A stretch of DNA of 64,000 nt from Metopolophium dirhodum (GCF_019925205.1 NC_083560.1:67717266-67781265), one strand, 5' to 3'. Numbered from the stretch's first letter, positions 25,727-39,323 are shown. Program-made: numbers and translations. The notes: a model not told the origin generated them from the sequence alone.

Positions 25727-28488
25727 CTAATAACAATAATAATAATGATAATTATAATAAAAATAAAAATAATATTCAATATGTAAATAGTAATTTTATA
25801 ATATTATGAATAATAAAAGCTGGAATCATATATGCACAAAATACCAAGAGATATATAAAATATAATGCGAATATGCATAGCAAAAGTGGCCAATTATGGA
25901 CCAACATAATAATTAAATAAAATAATTATATAACAAGTAATAGGTATATTTTCCGTTATAATAACAAATTTAATTATAAAATAAGTAGTTGAGACATAAA
26001 AGTAAGTACCTATCACTTATATGTATGGTTGGTAAATTGTAATTTTTCAACAAAATAATATACCTATTATGTAAGTATACATATATACTTAAAATTGTAA
26101 TAGTATTTAAAATATTAAATGAAGAATGATAAACCTATTTGTATTATAATCTGAAAAAAAAAACTTAAAATTTAACAAATTCACATTTGTATTGAAGACT
26201 TGGATTTCATCAAAAATATATATAGAGATATAGATAATAGATATATACCTACTAAACCAGTAAAAAAAAAATGACTTATAAAATATAATGAAGTAATCTT
26301 TTATCAGTGTGTTGTTATTATCTACCTATTGTAAATAAATAAACATCTGAACTAAAAATATAAACACAATTATTTACTAAAAATGTAAGAAAAATGCAAA
26401 GTATGTGAAATTATATCAATATATGCCATGTCATAACCCACAAAATGTAGATAAAATTGTATTATAATTAAGCAAAATTAGTGTCAGCCTGGCATAACAA
26501 AGGCCCATGGTTCAGTTTTTTTAGGGGACCCATAATTAACAACCTTGGGCCATGTAAAAAAAAATTGAGCCTAAAAATTACGTACTGTAAATATTTCTAA
26601 AGCTGAAAAATTGAAAATTTTCTAATAAAAATTTTTTTAGCAACAGAAAATTTTTAACGACTGAAATTTTTCAAATTCTTTCCAATTTTTTAATTTTTAA
26701 TAAAATAATAAAATTTGTAATTGTACGTGTTTAGTAATAATAACGATAGTGATAATTCTGGTAATTGATAAATGATAATATAGTGTGATATAAGAAATGG
26801 ATTTCACTGATGATTGCATTAATATGACCACATTAAAAGAAGGAGATTTTATAGTAATTGAAATATCCTCAAAAAATATATAACATTTTGTTTGATTGAA
26901 CAAAAAGTTTCTTGTTCAGAGCACTGGGTGAAGTTTATGAAAAAAAAAGTCCACTAATTCTTTCATTTTTCCACTCATTGAAGAAACATCATCAATAAAT
27001 GTTGATGAAATAAAATGTATTTTGTACACCAACTATATACAACTTCAGATGATTTAAGGAAATAGCAAAATTTTTTTAATATAATATAAATAATGTATTA
27101 TACAATTCATGTACCTAATAAAAATTCAATTAATTCTAAATTCTAGATTTTTTTTTTAAATTTATAACACCTACTTTTTTAAGAAATAAACTTATATTAA
27201 CAGTTAACATTTTTATTTTATAAGTAAGTCGGTAAGTGTTTTATGAATAAATGATTAAATGAATAATTAACAAATGGCCTATAGTTAAAAAAAATAAATA
27301 AGTTACAAATTCCATAACAAAAAAAATAAATTTTCTAAATTTTCAACCAAAAAATTTTTCATGAACATTTACAGCTCTAAATATTTCAATAAATACTTTA
27401 CAGAGTCCCCTCTTATCTATATAGACCAGGAACACGCCAAGCAAATAAAATATTCATGAGAACCTAAAAAATAAAATAAAAAAGAGAGGTCCCGGCAGCA
27501 TTCGTGGCCCAGAGGCCATGGCCAGACCCCAATACTAAGCAAAATAAAATGCCTATTGAATCAGTTCAAAACACCAACATTTTTAGATTGTATCCAACCT
27601 TCATGCTTGTACACACATTTAGTATGAGTATGCAAATGTAAATAATTCCGGGCATCTAATAATAACAAACAGAAGATAAGAGTTGTTACGTTAATTATAT
27701 ATTATTTAACATTATTATACCTATACCAAATAGTTTGTGCTCATGATTAATCAGTACACTTAACACTCGTAAAAATAATTTAATATACTTATTTGAGGGC
27801 ATACGTCAACAAATATCAATTAATCTATAGAACTTAATATAATTTTGAACCGTTGCTCACAAATTTATTTTGAAATCAGTATGAATACTAACTACATGAC
27901 GCTAAATAAATAAACACAAAATAATACTCTTTTTTAATCAAGTTATAGGTAGGTTAAGTAAAAAAAAAACCAATCCAAAAATAATATTGATGGATTTATA
28001 GAATATCAGTTAATACATTACAATTTACAACTTATATGTTATTTAAATAATTACATAGGTACATGAGAGATACATGAAAAAAAATAATAATAATATATGC
28101 ACCTTTCTGTATTGAAACATTAAAAACACAATACAATACAAAATTCAGCCAACCAGAACAGTAATTAAATCAGTTCATTATGTATATCCTATTCATCACA
28201 CGGTGTTGTACCTATATGACTGATAGAAAATGACGGGTTTTAGCATTAAAAATATAAGAAAATCATGGTACACCACCATGTAAAATAGGGTAGGTAGAAT
28301 AAAGCAGATTTGTTAAATTTACAAGTGCATTTTCACATATTATTATCAACACTTGGACAGTAAAATGCATACAAAAACCAAAAATATTACATATTTAGAT
28401 AGGTAGGTAGGTCTAGTCGTCACGGTACGGTGCATAGTGCTAGGACAGTAATAATAATTCCGTACATGTATAATAGCTGAGTACTCAC
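25727..28488 (-). other. probable first Myo7a intron (5'UTR), AT-rich
   Basis: No coding exon was found here. The sequence is AT-rich with runs of A and of AAT. A slightly GC-richer patch at about 27485-27535 (CCCGGCAGCATTCGTGGCCC) has no recognised identity. Confidence 0.5.
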
Positions 28489-28700
28489 TGCGATTATATT
28501 ATCCTCGCCGGACCAACACGACAAGTAGTCGAGTCGTGCAGTGTTTTCGTTAACGCTTTTCTTTTCTCGACCGGTTCGTCTCACAACAAACTCCTTTAGG
28601 TTTTTAGCGAAATTAAATACGCACCGACAAACGGACTCGCACTGAAAGTGATAATACTACAGTAACTTATATTATATGTTTATAATGTATTAGATTATTT
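28489..28700 (-). promoter_or_regulatory. Myo7a (ck): candidate non-coding first exon of Myo7a
   Basis: On the minus strand a consensus donor GTGAGTACTC (28488 downward) ends a GC-richer, CpG-containing segment rich in CGACTACTTGTCG-type motifs. It is placed as expected for a 5'UTR exon spliced to 25726. The transcription start was not located. Confidence 0.4.
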
Positions 28701-29479
28701 TCCGAAAATCGGTCGGTGGCAGAGATCTGATGTTACGCACGCACTGCCAAGTGTTAACTCGATGCGTGTTATCTATTATATGATATAATACAATATAATT
28801 TTCGAGTACACACATACACACACGCAGAGAATGTTCGTGCGTAAGTACCCGTTTTATCGTAAGTCGAATGAGAACATAATATCAAATATCGTCCGCCGAA
28901 CTTGCGCGTGTGAGTGCGTTTGTCCGGGCGGCCAACAACGACTACACTGTATAATAATATTATAGTCGCGCTACTCACTACAACTATTACAAATTTACTG
29001 ACGACGCCGCCCGCCCACCACTACCGCTACGGCTACCACGACTACCGCCACCACCGCCACTACCACTACCAGTGTTGACCGATTGGGTTTCCGAGAAATC
29101 GCCGCCGCCTGGAGAATTAAAAAAAAAATAATATATAATGTACGGGCGGCCGGAATCGTTTCTACGTTCACGCCGGCGGTGCGGCGAATCCGTTTCGGAA
29201 TCGTCACGATAACGGGATCGGCCGATGATAACCAATCGGACACAGACTATTGGCCCTGCCGCCGTTCGCAAGTGGTGGTACATGTGATTTGTCGCGTTTT
29301 TCCACGTTAACAACCGAGGTGGCGAGATATACCGTCTGCCGAGTGCCGAATACCGTCGCCGCGTCCGCCGCTCGCACAGCAATTAATAATAATAATACCT
29401 ATTATAATATTATATACTCGTACGCACACACGCGCGCGCACGACGAGACCACGTAATTAATTAATAATATAATATTATT
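28701..29479. promoter_or_regulatory. GC-rich divergent promoter region between Myo7a and CDV3
   Basis: CpG-containing, GC-rich DNA lies between two genes transcribed away from each other. It also holds a minus-strand frame of 131 codons (28987-29382) ending in a Gly/Ser/Arg-rich tail, and the minus strand has a good polypyrimidine-AG acceptor just before that tail (about 29110). No domain is recognisable. It may be UTR or a rapidly evolving exon; I do not call it a protein. Confidence 0.45.
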
Positions 29480-29540
29480 TTCCCGTTGTCGGTGTGCCCG
29501 TTATCCCGCAGTCCGCCTAGTCCGACCTCCATCGAATCTG
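29480..29540 (+). promoter_or_regulatory. candidate 5'UTR exon of CDV3
   Basis: GC-rich sequence ends at a donor CTG|GTAAAT (29540/29541). The next acceptor, TTTTTTTTACCAG (ending 29750), leads into the exon with the start codon 16 nt later. The 5' boundary is not determined. Confidence 0.5.
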
Positions 29541-29766
29541 GTAAATTTATTTTTATTTTTTTCTCAGATCGTTTCACAATGATAATACATTTTAATAAAA
29601 ATCCGTCTACGACATTCGTGACGTTATCCGGTTATTTTAGTCTCTTTTAACAGTAACGACAGTAAACGGTCCTTGTATATTGGCCGGTTCGTCGAAGACG
29701 GTTTATTAGCTATTAGGAAATATTTATTTCATGTTCATTTTTTTTACCAGTTCCTCAGAAACAATC

Positions 29767-32700
29767 ATGGCCGATTTAGATAATTTTTTCGCAAAGAAAG
29801 ACCGCAAGAAAACCAAAGGCCAAAAGTTCGCCACCTCCTCGGATAATATGGCTACCGGACAAGAAGAGTTACAGAAAAAACAAGACAAACAGAAAAAGGA
29901 AAGATCCGAAAGGTCGCTGACAATTCAAAATAATTATGCGACTGAGAACGACAACAAAGCTTCTGCCAAGAAGGTATCAATGAATGTTAATTTTCTCGAA
30001 TCATTCAAAATGTATGCAATATGTATACTAAAATATAAATTACATACTAACCTAACTATTGTTTATTTAAAATACTTTCAGCCATTTAGAAGTAGGTAAA
30101 ATATGTTTTTTTTGAGATTATAGACCATTTTAGTGTAAATTGTAAATTTAATTTGGTACCTATAATCATTGATGTCTTTTAAGTATTTTTTTTATTTTAT
30201 TACCGACTAATGACTATTGTACATTTGTACGTACTTAATAAACTAATTCCTACAAATCAGCTTAATAGCGTAGGTATGTGATTGTTATAGGTAATAAATC
30301 ATAATTTAGAGTAATTTAAACAACGACTATTAGACAAAATAAAACATAATAGATGGGTACTTTTATTATTATTTATCATCAATAAATGATAAATTATTAA
30401 GTATGGGCTATTTCTTTTCTCATGCATCCTATAAAACATAACAGTTGAACATTCATAACATACCTATTACCTGTATATTACATAGATTAGGTACTACTCG
30501 TTGAAGTGCTTTTAATTTGTGTTTATGGTACAGAACTCAAAAAATACATCAGTCAAATTTGCTTTAATTCCCTTGAAATTTTAGTTAATTGAGATTCTAC
30601 TGTATTTAATATTAGTAGATTAGGTACCTATCTAAGAATTTTCATTAGAATATTTTTGTTGAAAATACTTTTTCTAACAGCTGGAGGAAGAATGGAATGA
30701 ATACCAAGAAGAAATAAAAGACTATACAACACTCAAAATGCAAAACTTGACAGCTGACTGTCCTTCTAACTTCACGGATAACAACGAAAAAGATGATGAA
30801 ATAGAATTTGAAGAAAACGAGGCAGGAGAAATGGTGCCAAAACGAAAAAATGCAGGACCTTGGAAAGTAAACGAACCTGAACAACCTCCTCCACCACCAA
30901 AAGGTAACTTTTTATTTTTTACCCACAAAATTAAAATCTTATATTTTGAGGTGGAAAGATAAACTAAGAATAAACTCATCTTTAAATATTAGTTTACCTA
31001 TATTATTCCAAGGCTTTGTATCCAAAATATTTATTTGGGTTTTGGGTTTCTTATGCTATATGTATTTGGGTGTTTAAACACTGTAATATAAGTTTAAACA
31101 ACAATTTGGGTGAGCATAACCATTATTACTCAGATTAATAATTGTTGATACAGATATTGAGTAGTTCAAGAAAAACTAAAATTAAAAACCGTGTAGGTAA
31201 CCTGCAAAATTTTTAGGTTATAAGATATTCTTTTGAATAATATTATTGATTTCATCTGATATTAACTGATATACTAGAAAAATTGAATAATTAATACCAA
31301 TTTATTGTAAAATTATTGGTATCAGTAATTATAATTAAATAATTAATTACAAAGTTGAAGTAACCAAAAAAAAAAAAGTATATTTAACATTACATAAACA
31401 TGTGGTAAACATGAAAATTTATAAAAAAAAAATGTTTTGAGTTAAGTAGGAATTTAATAGACTATGGATACCTATTTTTTTTTTATAGACATAGGCACAA
31501 ATAGTGTTTGGAATTTTGGGGGGGAGGGGGGGCTAAAGCTTTACTTTGATAATATTGAATAAGCTTCAAACAAAATGTAGGACATTTTTAGGGACTTAGC
31601 CCCTAAGCCCCCCCCCTTATTTGCGCCTATGTAACCTAGATAAGATAAGATTACGACTTTTTAAATATCCAAGTATACAGCAAAATATGTCAATTAACAA
31701 TTACCTATATATACAGGTAGTAACAAAAAATTTAAAAAAATTGTGAAAATTATAATATGTTTAGAAAATAATTTAAGAAATAGACTCATGTTGGAAAATT
31801 CCCAAAGATAATATATGGAAAAAAGTTATGTGAATATGTCAGGTCTTCTCAGAAAACAATATTCAAAATTTAATAAGATGTAAGTAAAAAAATGTAGAAG
31901 TAATTTATAATAATTTAATTGCAAATCATTAGGTAATCGATAAATAAATGATTCGAGTTCAATCCAAAAATATAAAAATAATATTCATTAATTTATTATG
32001 TATCATATTTTCCGCATGTACCTATTTTCTTTTTGGAGGCCAAAGTGCAGTGCTGAGATGGCTTAGTATAATTCATCACAGATTTGATTTATATTTTATG
32101 AGATAGTGCAAAAAAATGTACCTATAATTCCACACCAGTCATCATTATCCGTGCTGACGTCCATATGCAAACATTTGGTTGAATTTTAGGGGGGGGGGGC
32201 TAAAATGTTAAGTTACCCGCAAGTGCTAGGCCCCCACACATTACCTAGTACACAACTAAAATAAATTTCTACAAAAATATGATTATACTAAAACGAATGA
32301 CACTAATTAAAGAATATTTAATAATAATAACAAGTCCAAGTAATAAATAATTAATATTGTTTATTTTATTTTAATGAAATGTTTTTATTTTTGTCAGTGA
32401 ATGTATTTCGAAAATATCCTCACTCTTAATATTTGTTGAAATATCTTTTTCAATGTGGGTACATTATAGATATACAACTGTATATCGACTGTACCTATTC
32501 TGTAGCATTGATATCCTTGGCCAGCTATTTATTTTTCTCATACCTGAGAAACTTTTTTCACAAGTAGCTAAACTCTGATACGTATTGTTAATGCTATTTA
32601 AAATAATTTGTGTGAATTTAGAAATATTGAATTGTTATATGACATAACTCAGATAACATATTTTTAATTAATGTCCACATCACACCCGATGTTTTGTAGG

Positions 32701-35700
32701 TAACTACAACAATATTCTTCGCTACAGTCGTTTTTGAATGGAGACATTCTTTAGTACCTACATTGGACACATTAATTAGTATTTTATAATGTACCTACAG
32801 CTTACAATTTTTAAATGATCATAACTCGCTTTAAAATTAAAATTTATAAATAAAACTTAAGAGATTCACTAGATATTATAATTATTTCTAAATTTGATGC
32901 GTGGCTCGGCTAGCCGACTACCGACTAACCGGGAACGCTTGTGACGAGCCACGAGGCTCGTGCCAAAAGAATCGACTACGATGAGGATCACACACCAGCA
33001 GAGCGGAGCGAGTGCGCGACCTGTGCTGTACCAAACCTCACCATTCCCACTGGGTGTTTATGATACCGAGCCATACAAGAAGCCGGCTTTAAAAATTAGA
33101 AAATTTGCGTACAGTTTTTCCAATTTTGTGTTATTAGCTTTAAAATTGGAGAGAATTCATCATAACAATTATCTGTGTTCTCTCGTTGGTTTTTTCTATA
33201 TTTTAATTTTCAACCATATAATGATAATTTCATCAATAATTTACAATCTCAATAAAAAATTAAAATATCGTAAAATACCACGGAGATTAAAAAATTTTAA
33301 TATAAATATGAATATACGTTTACATAATATATATTAGGTATACATAATACATTGTGTTATAATTTATAATATTTTTATATTGAGTCATTAAGTAGTTGTT
33401 AATAATATAGAGTACCTACAATAAAAAAAAACATTAGTCTTAGGTATATGCCTACTACATTTATACAAAAATTACACAACTATAAAGATAATAGTATAAT
33501 AAGTCAAAAGTCAATACAAAACAGGTACCTATAATAATAGTGCATATAAATATAATATAAATTGAATTACAACAAAATAATTATCATCATTATTCTTTGC
33601 TTAAATATATTTATGGTACAATTAATGTAATAATTAATATAAGTTTGAAAAATGTACTCACAAGTAAAATATGTATTATGACAACTAAACTGTTCATCTT
33701 TATAACCAAACCAAGTATAACATAATATTATAATTTATTATAATTCTCCATTTAATTGACTTTGAGTTATAATCAACGAAATATCTTAAAAATATAAAAC
33801 AGTACAATAATTGTGTAACACTCGCATCGTGTACTTTTTTTCGTGAGCATTTTTTCCGCCTGTTCTTTGAGGACATCATAACACCACGTTTTTTTTTAAA
33901 TTTTTTAGTTTATTGGTGTGTTATTGTAGTCAAAATAATGAATAACGTTTTGGTAAATATCCGAAGTAAAAAAAATAATTATTCAGCGAAATTGGATGAA
34001 TAGCCGCGTAACGTCATAAAGCCGACGCACGGGTTCCCTTTTCGGCCGATTCTATAGTTCTATACTGATTTTCTTGATATTATTATTTTTAAGTAAGTTA
34101 TGATCATTTTAAAATGTACAGTTTAAAAATAGTCATAACTTGATCCTTAATAAAAAATATCAATAAAAGCCTCCGAGATGCCCTAGATAATAATCTTATC
34201 TTTACCTTTTATAAGAGGTAAATTCACTCTAATTTTAGAAATTACAGAGTAAAATGTGTTAATGTGAACATAACATTTGTCAGGTTTTACGTTTGGAAGA
34301 CGGAGATACCGAAATTCCCGTATGACGTCCTCTTAAATTTGATTATAGGTTAATTCACTCTATTATTTAAGCTAAAAACTCGCATGCATATACTTAGTAC
34401 TAGACATAAACATGCGACGCATAAAAATATTGAATGTAAAAAATATGATCAATTTTTTTAGGATATTAATTGTTACATTTATATATTTTAATAATTTAAA
34501 TTATGATTTTTAATTATATTAAATGAGTGAATGGAATGGTATGTAGGTACCTACTTATTTTTAATCTGGGACTCTGGACGGTTAGGTACGCTTTGTACCA
34601 TTGTCCATTGTCCATTACTGTAAATGTAGCTTTTTTTTTCGTGGACGGAACTCTGATCCAGGTTATTACGCACATATAATAAGTACATTAATGTAGCTCA
34701 TTTCAATGAACAATAAATTAGAGAAAAATACATAGTTTCAACTAGATAGATTAAAAATTTAATAAATCTAGATTAATCAATTTCCACTTTGAAGGGTTTT
34801 CTCATGAGATAATTTATTATTATTTATTGCTTTCGAATGTAATCTAATAAAATTATGGTATTTGTTTGTTATTTCCCCGCCATAATTAGACGTCAATAAT
34901 AACAAAAAAATAAGACAATTTCCTAAAGATCCTTAAGGCGGGTTTCCACTATACATGTTTGCCGTGTAAACGAAAAATGTTCAGCTGTCCAACAACATTG
35001 TACGTGCAGGTTAATTGTGTGGTAACTTAACCTAACCAACAAATCACAGCTAAGGTTTTTTTATGCACGTACATGCGTACGCACATAGTGAAAACCCGCT
35101 TTTAAATGCTCCACATTTTAATTTGTTTTAAAGATATTATATTTTTGTTGTAAAAATTTAAAGTATTAAAATATGATGCGGGAAATAACTCTTTAAAATT
35201 AATTGTCAACATTAAATTAAGTTAATAACGTTAGTATTGACATTTTAGATTAAACACTGTTGACGTAAGGTTGCCTGGTGGGATGGTGGTATACTCTCCC
35301 GATTTTTAAAATTGGTAAACTCTTGAGTCAACATTATGTTTTCTTGAAAGAAATATGTGAACTCTCCCGAGTTTTTTTCAAATTACATCGCAAAAAAATA
35401 GTCACCTTTTTAAAATCTGTTTATATTATTAAAAAAATTAAATTATAATGAAGTTATTACAGATTTGGCAAAGTATACAATATGTACCCGCCAGGTAGTA
35501 CTGAAGAAGACCCGGGAGAGTTTACAGGTCATGAAAATCAGGAGAGTTTACAATCGCCCGTCTAGTGGTGGGGTGGTACATTGAATACGGCACAATAGCA
35601 GGGCGATAACAAACAAATACCCAAATTACATTACTTTTCTGAGGCAATGGATGCTGAGAAATGTTAAAAATTCCGGAGTAGCCTTGTAGGTAAATTGCGT

Positions 35701-36481
35701 CCCCCCAAAAAATGTCACAATCATATTATGTAGGGTTCGGGACTTCTTGCATTTACATGTTTTTTGTAGTGGTCGTAGATTTTTTTATGTAAGTTATACA
35801 TTTTTTTTATGAAATGGCGAAATTAAGTACAAAGTTTGAATTTGCATATTATTGCATATTTCGTTATATTTATGGAAGGTGCATATTTGAGCGATGTTTA
35901 CCATATTTGGAATTTTTCTAACTTAAATTTACGTACAGTTGTCCAGGGTTTTCTAAAGATGTTAACTGAAAATAATAATATTCTCAAGTACTGGTACATA
36001 ATAGTTTGTCTGAAACAATGAAAGGGTTAATACCTAACCATAAACATTTGGTTATATAGTTGGAATCATGTTACTGAAGTGTAACTTTATTATATATAAA
36101 TTAATTTTATAACCACTAAACTTTCTTTCCACTTAAAATTAAATAAAATATACAAATTGTGTAGTATAATATCATTTAAATTATTTTAGCTGTTACTCCT
36201 CCAGTAGTTGCTGAAGTACAGAAAAAAGTGTATGTTCCACCAGCTCAGCGTAACAATTTTCAAGGTAAACTGTTAATTTAATTTTTACTTTAAATACTAA
36301 AATCTTTTAATTAATTACCTGTCATTTAGGTGGACATAGAAGCGCACCAAGAAGTAAAACTAGCTTAGATGTTAAAAATGAAGAAATGTTTCCAACTCTT
36401 CAAGGCAATAATAATCCTAAAAGAACTGTAGCGCCTGCTGCTAGAAAAGTTGAAACTCCAGCATGGGCCAAGTATCAATGA
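29767..36481 (+). CDS. CDV3: CDV3 homologue, complete, four coding exons
   Basis: Small conserved hydrophilic protein of the CDV3 family (carnitine-deficiency-associated gene expressed in ventricle 3), with no established biochemical activity. Coding exons 29767-29973, 30681-30903, 36190-36264 and 36330-36481 sum to 657 nt, giving 218 residues and TGA at 36479-36481. Family landmarks appear in order: N-terminal ADLDNFFAKKDRKK, a Lys/Glu-rich segment, EEEWNEYQEE, an acidic patch, NAGPWK followed by a proline run, VYVPPAQRN, MFPTLQG and the end PAWAKYQ. All introns are GT-AG and in phase. ATG at 29767 has a good context (AATCATGGCC). The 5.3-kb third intron carries several repeats. The start lies about 4 kb from the Myo7a start on the opposite strand. 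Confidence 0.93.
31489..31632. mobile_element. MITE of about 144 bp with G- and C-runs
   Basis: ACATAGGCACAAATA at the left is inverted as TATTTGCGCCTATGT at the right, with one mismatch. A G-run follows the left arm and a C-run precedes the right arm, so the two halves could fold back on each other. It is non-coding. Confidence 0.7.
33105..34372. repeat. fragments of the family that flanks the Myo7a insertion
   Basis: At about 33160-33215, ATTATCTGTGTTCTCTCG followed by TTGGTTTTTTCTATATTTTA matches 16213-16250. At about 34214-34372 the segment carries AATTCACTCT at both ends and AGACGGAGATACCG plus GACGTCCTCTTAAATTTG, matching 19100-19150. This shows the flanks at 16172-19160 belong to a dispersed family. 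Confidence 0.6.
34934..35103. mobile_element. MITE of about 170 bp in the CDV3 intron
   Basis: TAAGGCGGGTTTCCACTAT at the left is inverted as ATAGTGAAAACCCGCTTTTA at the right (a few mismatches). It is non-coding and lies well inside the intron. Confidence 0.7.
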
Positions 36482-37265
36482 TTAAAAGCTATAATGAACA
36501 TGCACATAAATATTATCTTTTAAACAATTTTCTAAAAAAAAAAATGCATCATTAAATTATTGTTTAGAAAATGTTCATCAAATATTTTCCACGATGATTA
36601 TCACAATTCATTATGGAATTATGTTTTTTGTTCATTAGTCTTAAATATTAATCGAAATTAAAACTGTGATCAAATTTCTATAAATATCATAATATTTTTA
36701 AGTGATATACTATTTTGTTAATTTCATTTATTATGATTATGAGTTTTAGATTTGTATACAAATTTATAACAACCAAAACTATTCCCAAAATTCTGAAAAC
36801 ATATTTCCGTATAGGGTATTTATGTCATATTTATAATTTCATTAAAAGAATTGTGCGGGCACAACTCATTAGAAATGTCTTAATATATTATACACATGTT
36901 AAATTATGTTTGAAATTTTGTTGAAAATGTCTTATTCAAGTGCCTAAAATATTTTGAGTTGTGTATCATTAAAAACTTACTAAAATATATCATAGCATAA
37001 GTATTAAATTTTTTGATATAATGTAACATATAATTATCAAGTTTATTAATCACATTTATGTCCTGGCTAATAATTGTTTGAAGAAAACTTTAATTTTAAA
37101 AACCCAAGAAATTGAGACAAACAAAATATTTAGATAAAATGTTCATTGCCTTGCTATTTATAAAATGTATTATTTAATATACTTTCTTTTATATCTTAAT
37201 ACATAACTTTTCTGTTTATAATGTTACACATCCTTATTTATTTTAATTTCTCATTCTAAAATAAA
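36482..37265 (+). other. CDV3 3'UTR and flank
   Basis: AT-rich sequence follows the stop codon. AATAAA at 37260-37265 is a candidate polyadenylation signal; the real end was not determined. Small frames here lack support. Confidence 0.4.
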
Positions 37266-37451
37266 TTACTTGTTTTAAGCCATCTAATAATATTTGAGAA
37301 AATGTGTTTAAAATATGATAATTAATTACTCGCCGATACATTGGAGAATGAATAATTAGATCAATTCAGTTATTGAACATATTTGTTAGTTATTTTATTG
37401 ATTTCTTATCAATCAAAAACTGAAATATTTGTATGAAATACAAATTTAGTC

Positions 37452-37698
37452 AGGGCTGTGTTCATAGTTGATGTTTAAGAATAAGTATTGCTTCAGCTAA
37501 TTTTGATAATTTAAAAAATAAAAATTTGTGATAATAACTTAAGCAACGCTTAAGGTAGGTTTCAACCAACCTTAATTTAAGTAATAGTTTTTATTTTCTT
37601 AAGCTAAAGTCTCGTTTATGATTCTCTCATTTGAGTCATAAGTATTTAACTAATAATAATAATACTTATTCTTAAGCATCAACTATGAATAACTGCCT
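37452..37698. mobile_element. MITE of about 247 bp with long TIRs
   Basis: AGGGCTGTGTTCATAGTTG continuing into ATGTTTAAGAATAAGTATT is mirrored at the right by AATACTTATTCTTAAGCATC continuing into AACTATGAATAACTGCCT. The arms are about 35 bp with few mismatches. It is non-coding. Confidence 0.8.
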
Positions 37699-37699
37699 T

Positions 37700-38679
37700 A
37701 GATTTTAAGTTTTTTAAATATTCCTTACAAATACAGAAAATCAAAAACATAGACTTAATAGACGTTATTATCTACGTCTACACTTCAATTAACAAAGTCC
37801 TATAATGTCTATAATAGTTTTCTCCACTTATTACTAATATTATATTATGATAAAAAATAACCGTGTAAAATGCTGAATTGTTTTAAAATCAACAAATAAA
37901 AACAAAAATAATTGAAACAGGTAGGTAAGTAAGTTAGAGTGTTAGACAATATATTTGTCATAGTGAGTTGGTGAGTTGGTACCTGGTGGTGAGATGGCAG
38001 AATTTAAATCATTAGCCGAGAACGAAAATTATAGCTGTAACTAATACACAACTGCGTTGGACATAGGATACCATGTTGTTTATATCATAGTATTATCACT
38101 CGTAAACATGTCACTTTTAATTTTCCAACCTCCTCCACTAATTATGGTTTAAATGAACCACTTCGGAACTGTATGTTTCTAACCAATTCTGACCCTTCCT
38201 TTTCATTATCTTAAAACTATCAAGTACTTTTAACGATAATATTCATTGTATATCACACTAGTAGGTAGTCATAATTGTATTAAATATTAATTGTAAATTA
38301 GGCACATGTAGTGTATGCTTAAATAAATAAATAATCTATAGACATATCCTATTTAAATACTCTAAAGATATATAAAAAAAAAAAAAAAGATTGTTTATAC
38401 TCTTTCAAAAGCTAAGCTCCTGCCGAAAAGGTAAGATTTAAGGACAGTCGTACAGATTTAAAGTGAAAGTTCAATAATAATTTAAAATATTTGGACTTAA
38501 GTATTTTAAATAGTTATTGTTAAGACTTATAACTTATGTTTATTTTAAAAAAATGCAACGATACATATTATACAAATATTAAAGTAGGGGAGAAAAAATA
38601 TGAAATTAAAAAAAAAAAACTAAAAATTAAAGAAATATATATAAAAAAAATTGTCTTAATTATTATTTAATAATTACAA
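37700..38679. other. intergenic AT-rich DNA
   Basis: No supported gene or repeat boundary. There are A-runs near 38368 and 38610. Confidence 0.5.
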
Positions 38680-39323
38680 TGATATCTCTATTTTTCATCT
38701 CAGTGGATCTCCTATAGGCCAAAACTAAATACTAAAATGAAGATAATTAAAAAATGGTTGTAACTGATATTTCTCGGTTTCGGCCTTATCATTCACGTTT
38801 TTATGAGTTAGAACCTTTTCATTCCGTGTATCCCTTAAATAATCAACGGATCGATACGATTTCAAGATTGAATTATACAACAATAAATATTAAATAATTA
38901 TATACAAAAAATTGATTTAGAACCTTTTCATTCTGAGACGACGCAGTGTAGTGTAATATTATTGTTCGTGTTGAGCGCCGGCACGTCCACCACAGTGTGT
39001 GTTCGAATGCAGTTCACGACTCGTTGGTCGTTATTATGCCATTATTCCGAGTCCACATACAAGTGTACTGTGTACACCGCTCGCATCCTTGCAATTACTT
39101 AAGGTCACATTTTATAAATTGGACATCATCGGCTGAGCATTGTCGCGATTAATCGCCGCCGCCACCGTTCATCTTTTTCGTACTTTTTGAAATTTGCAAC
39201 TCCATTCTTTAACAGCTTGCAAATTGTTGCCATCTATATTCTATATTTATAAGAAAAAAAATATACACTTAATAACTACAAAACTAAATTTGAATAAAAT
39301 ATCTTAATTGAATAAAACGTTAA
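38680..39323 (+). repeat. copy 1 of a GC-rich repeat module
   Basis: Positions 38756-39323 are a near copy of 43517-44106 and 58841-59430. The module contains CTCGGTTTCGGCCTTATC, two AGAACCTTTTCATTC motifs, GAGCGCCGGCACGTCC and CGCCGCCGCCACCGTTC, and ends AATAAAACGTTAA. Just before it (38680-38755) is a piece of the TIR family (TTTTCATCTCAGTGG...), joined at AAAAAATGG. No frame is conserved across the copies. Confidence 0.8.

Larger units (their letters stand above)
30904..36189 (+). other. large CDV3 intron with repeats
   Basis: This 5.3-kb intron is AT-rich. It holds the small elements listed separately (31489-31632, 33105-34372 and 34934-35103) and a GC-richer patch at 32900-33090 containing GGCTCGGCTAGCCGACTACC. 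G-runs also occur near 32190, and motifs of the CTCTCCCGA type recur at about 35290-35530. No coding exon was found inside. Confidence 0.7.

Noticed and set aside
30645..30979. Minus-strand frames opposite a CDV3 exon
   Set aside because: They are shadows of the coding exon 30681-30903 and lack any domain or splice support.
32960..33337. Plus-strand 125-codon frame in the CDV3 intron
   Set aside because: It runs from a GC-rich patch into the repeat fragment at 33160-33215; no domain, and it changes character at the repeat boundary.
38990..39050. GTTCGAATGC motif suggesting a tRNA or SINE B box
   Set aside because: No A box at proper spacing and no cloverleaf; it is part of the GC-rich module present three times.
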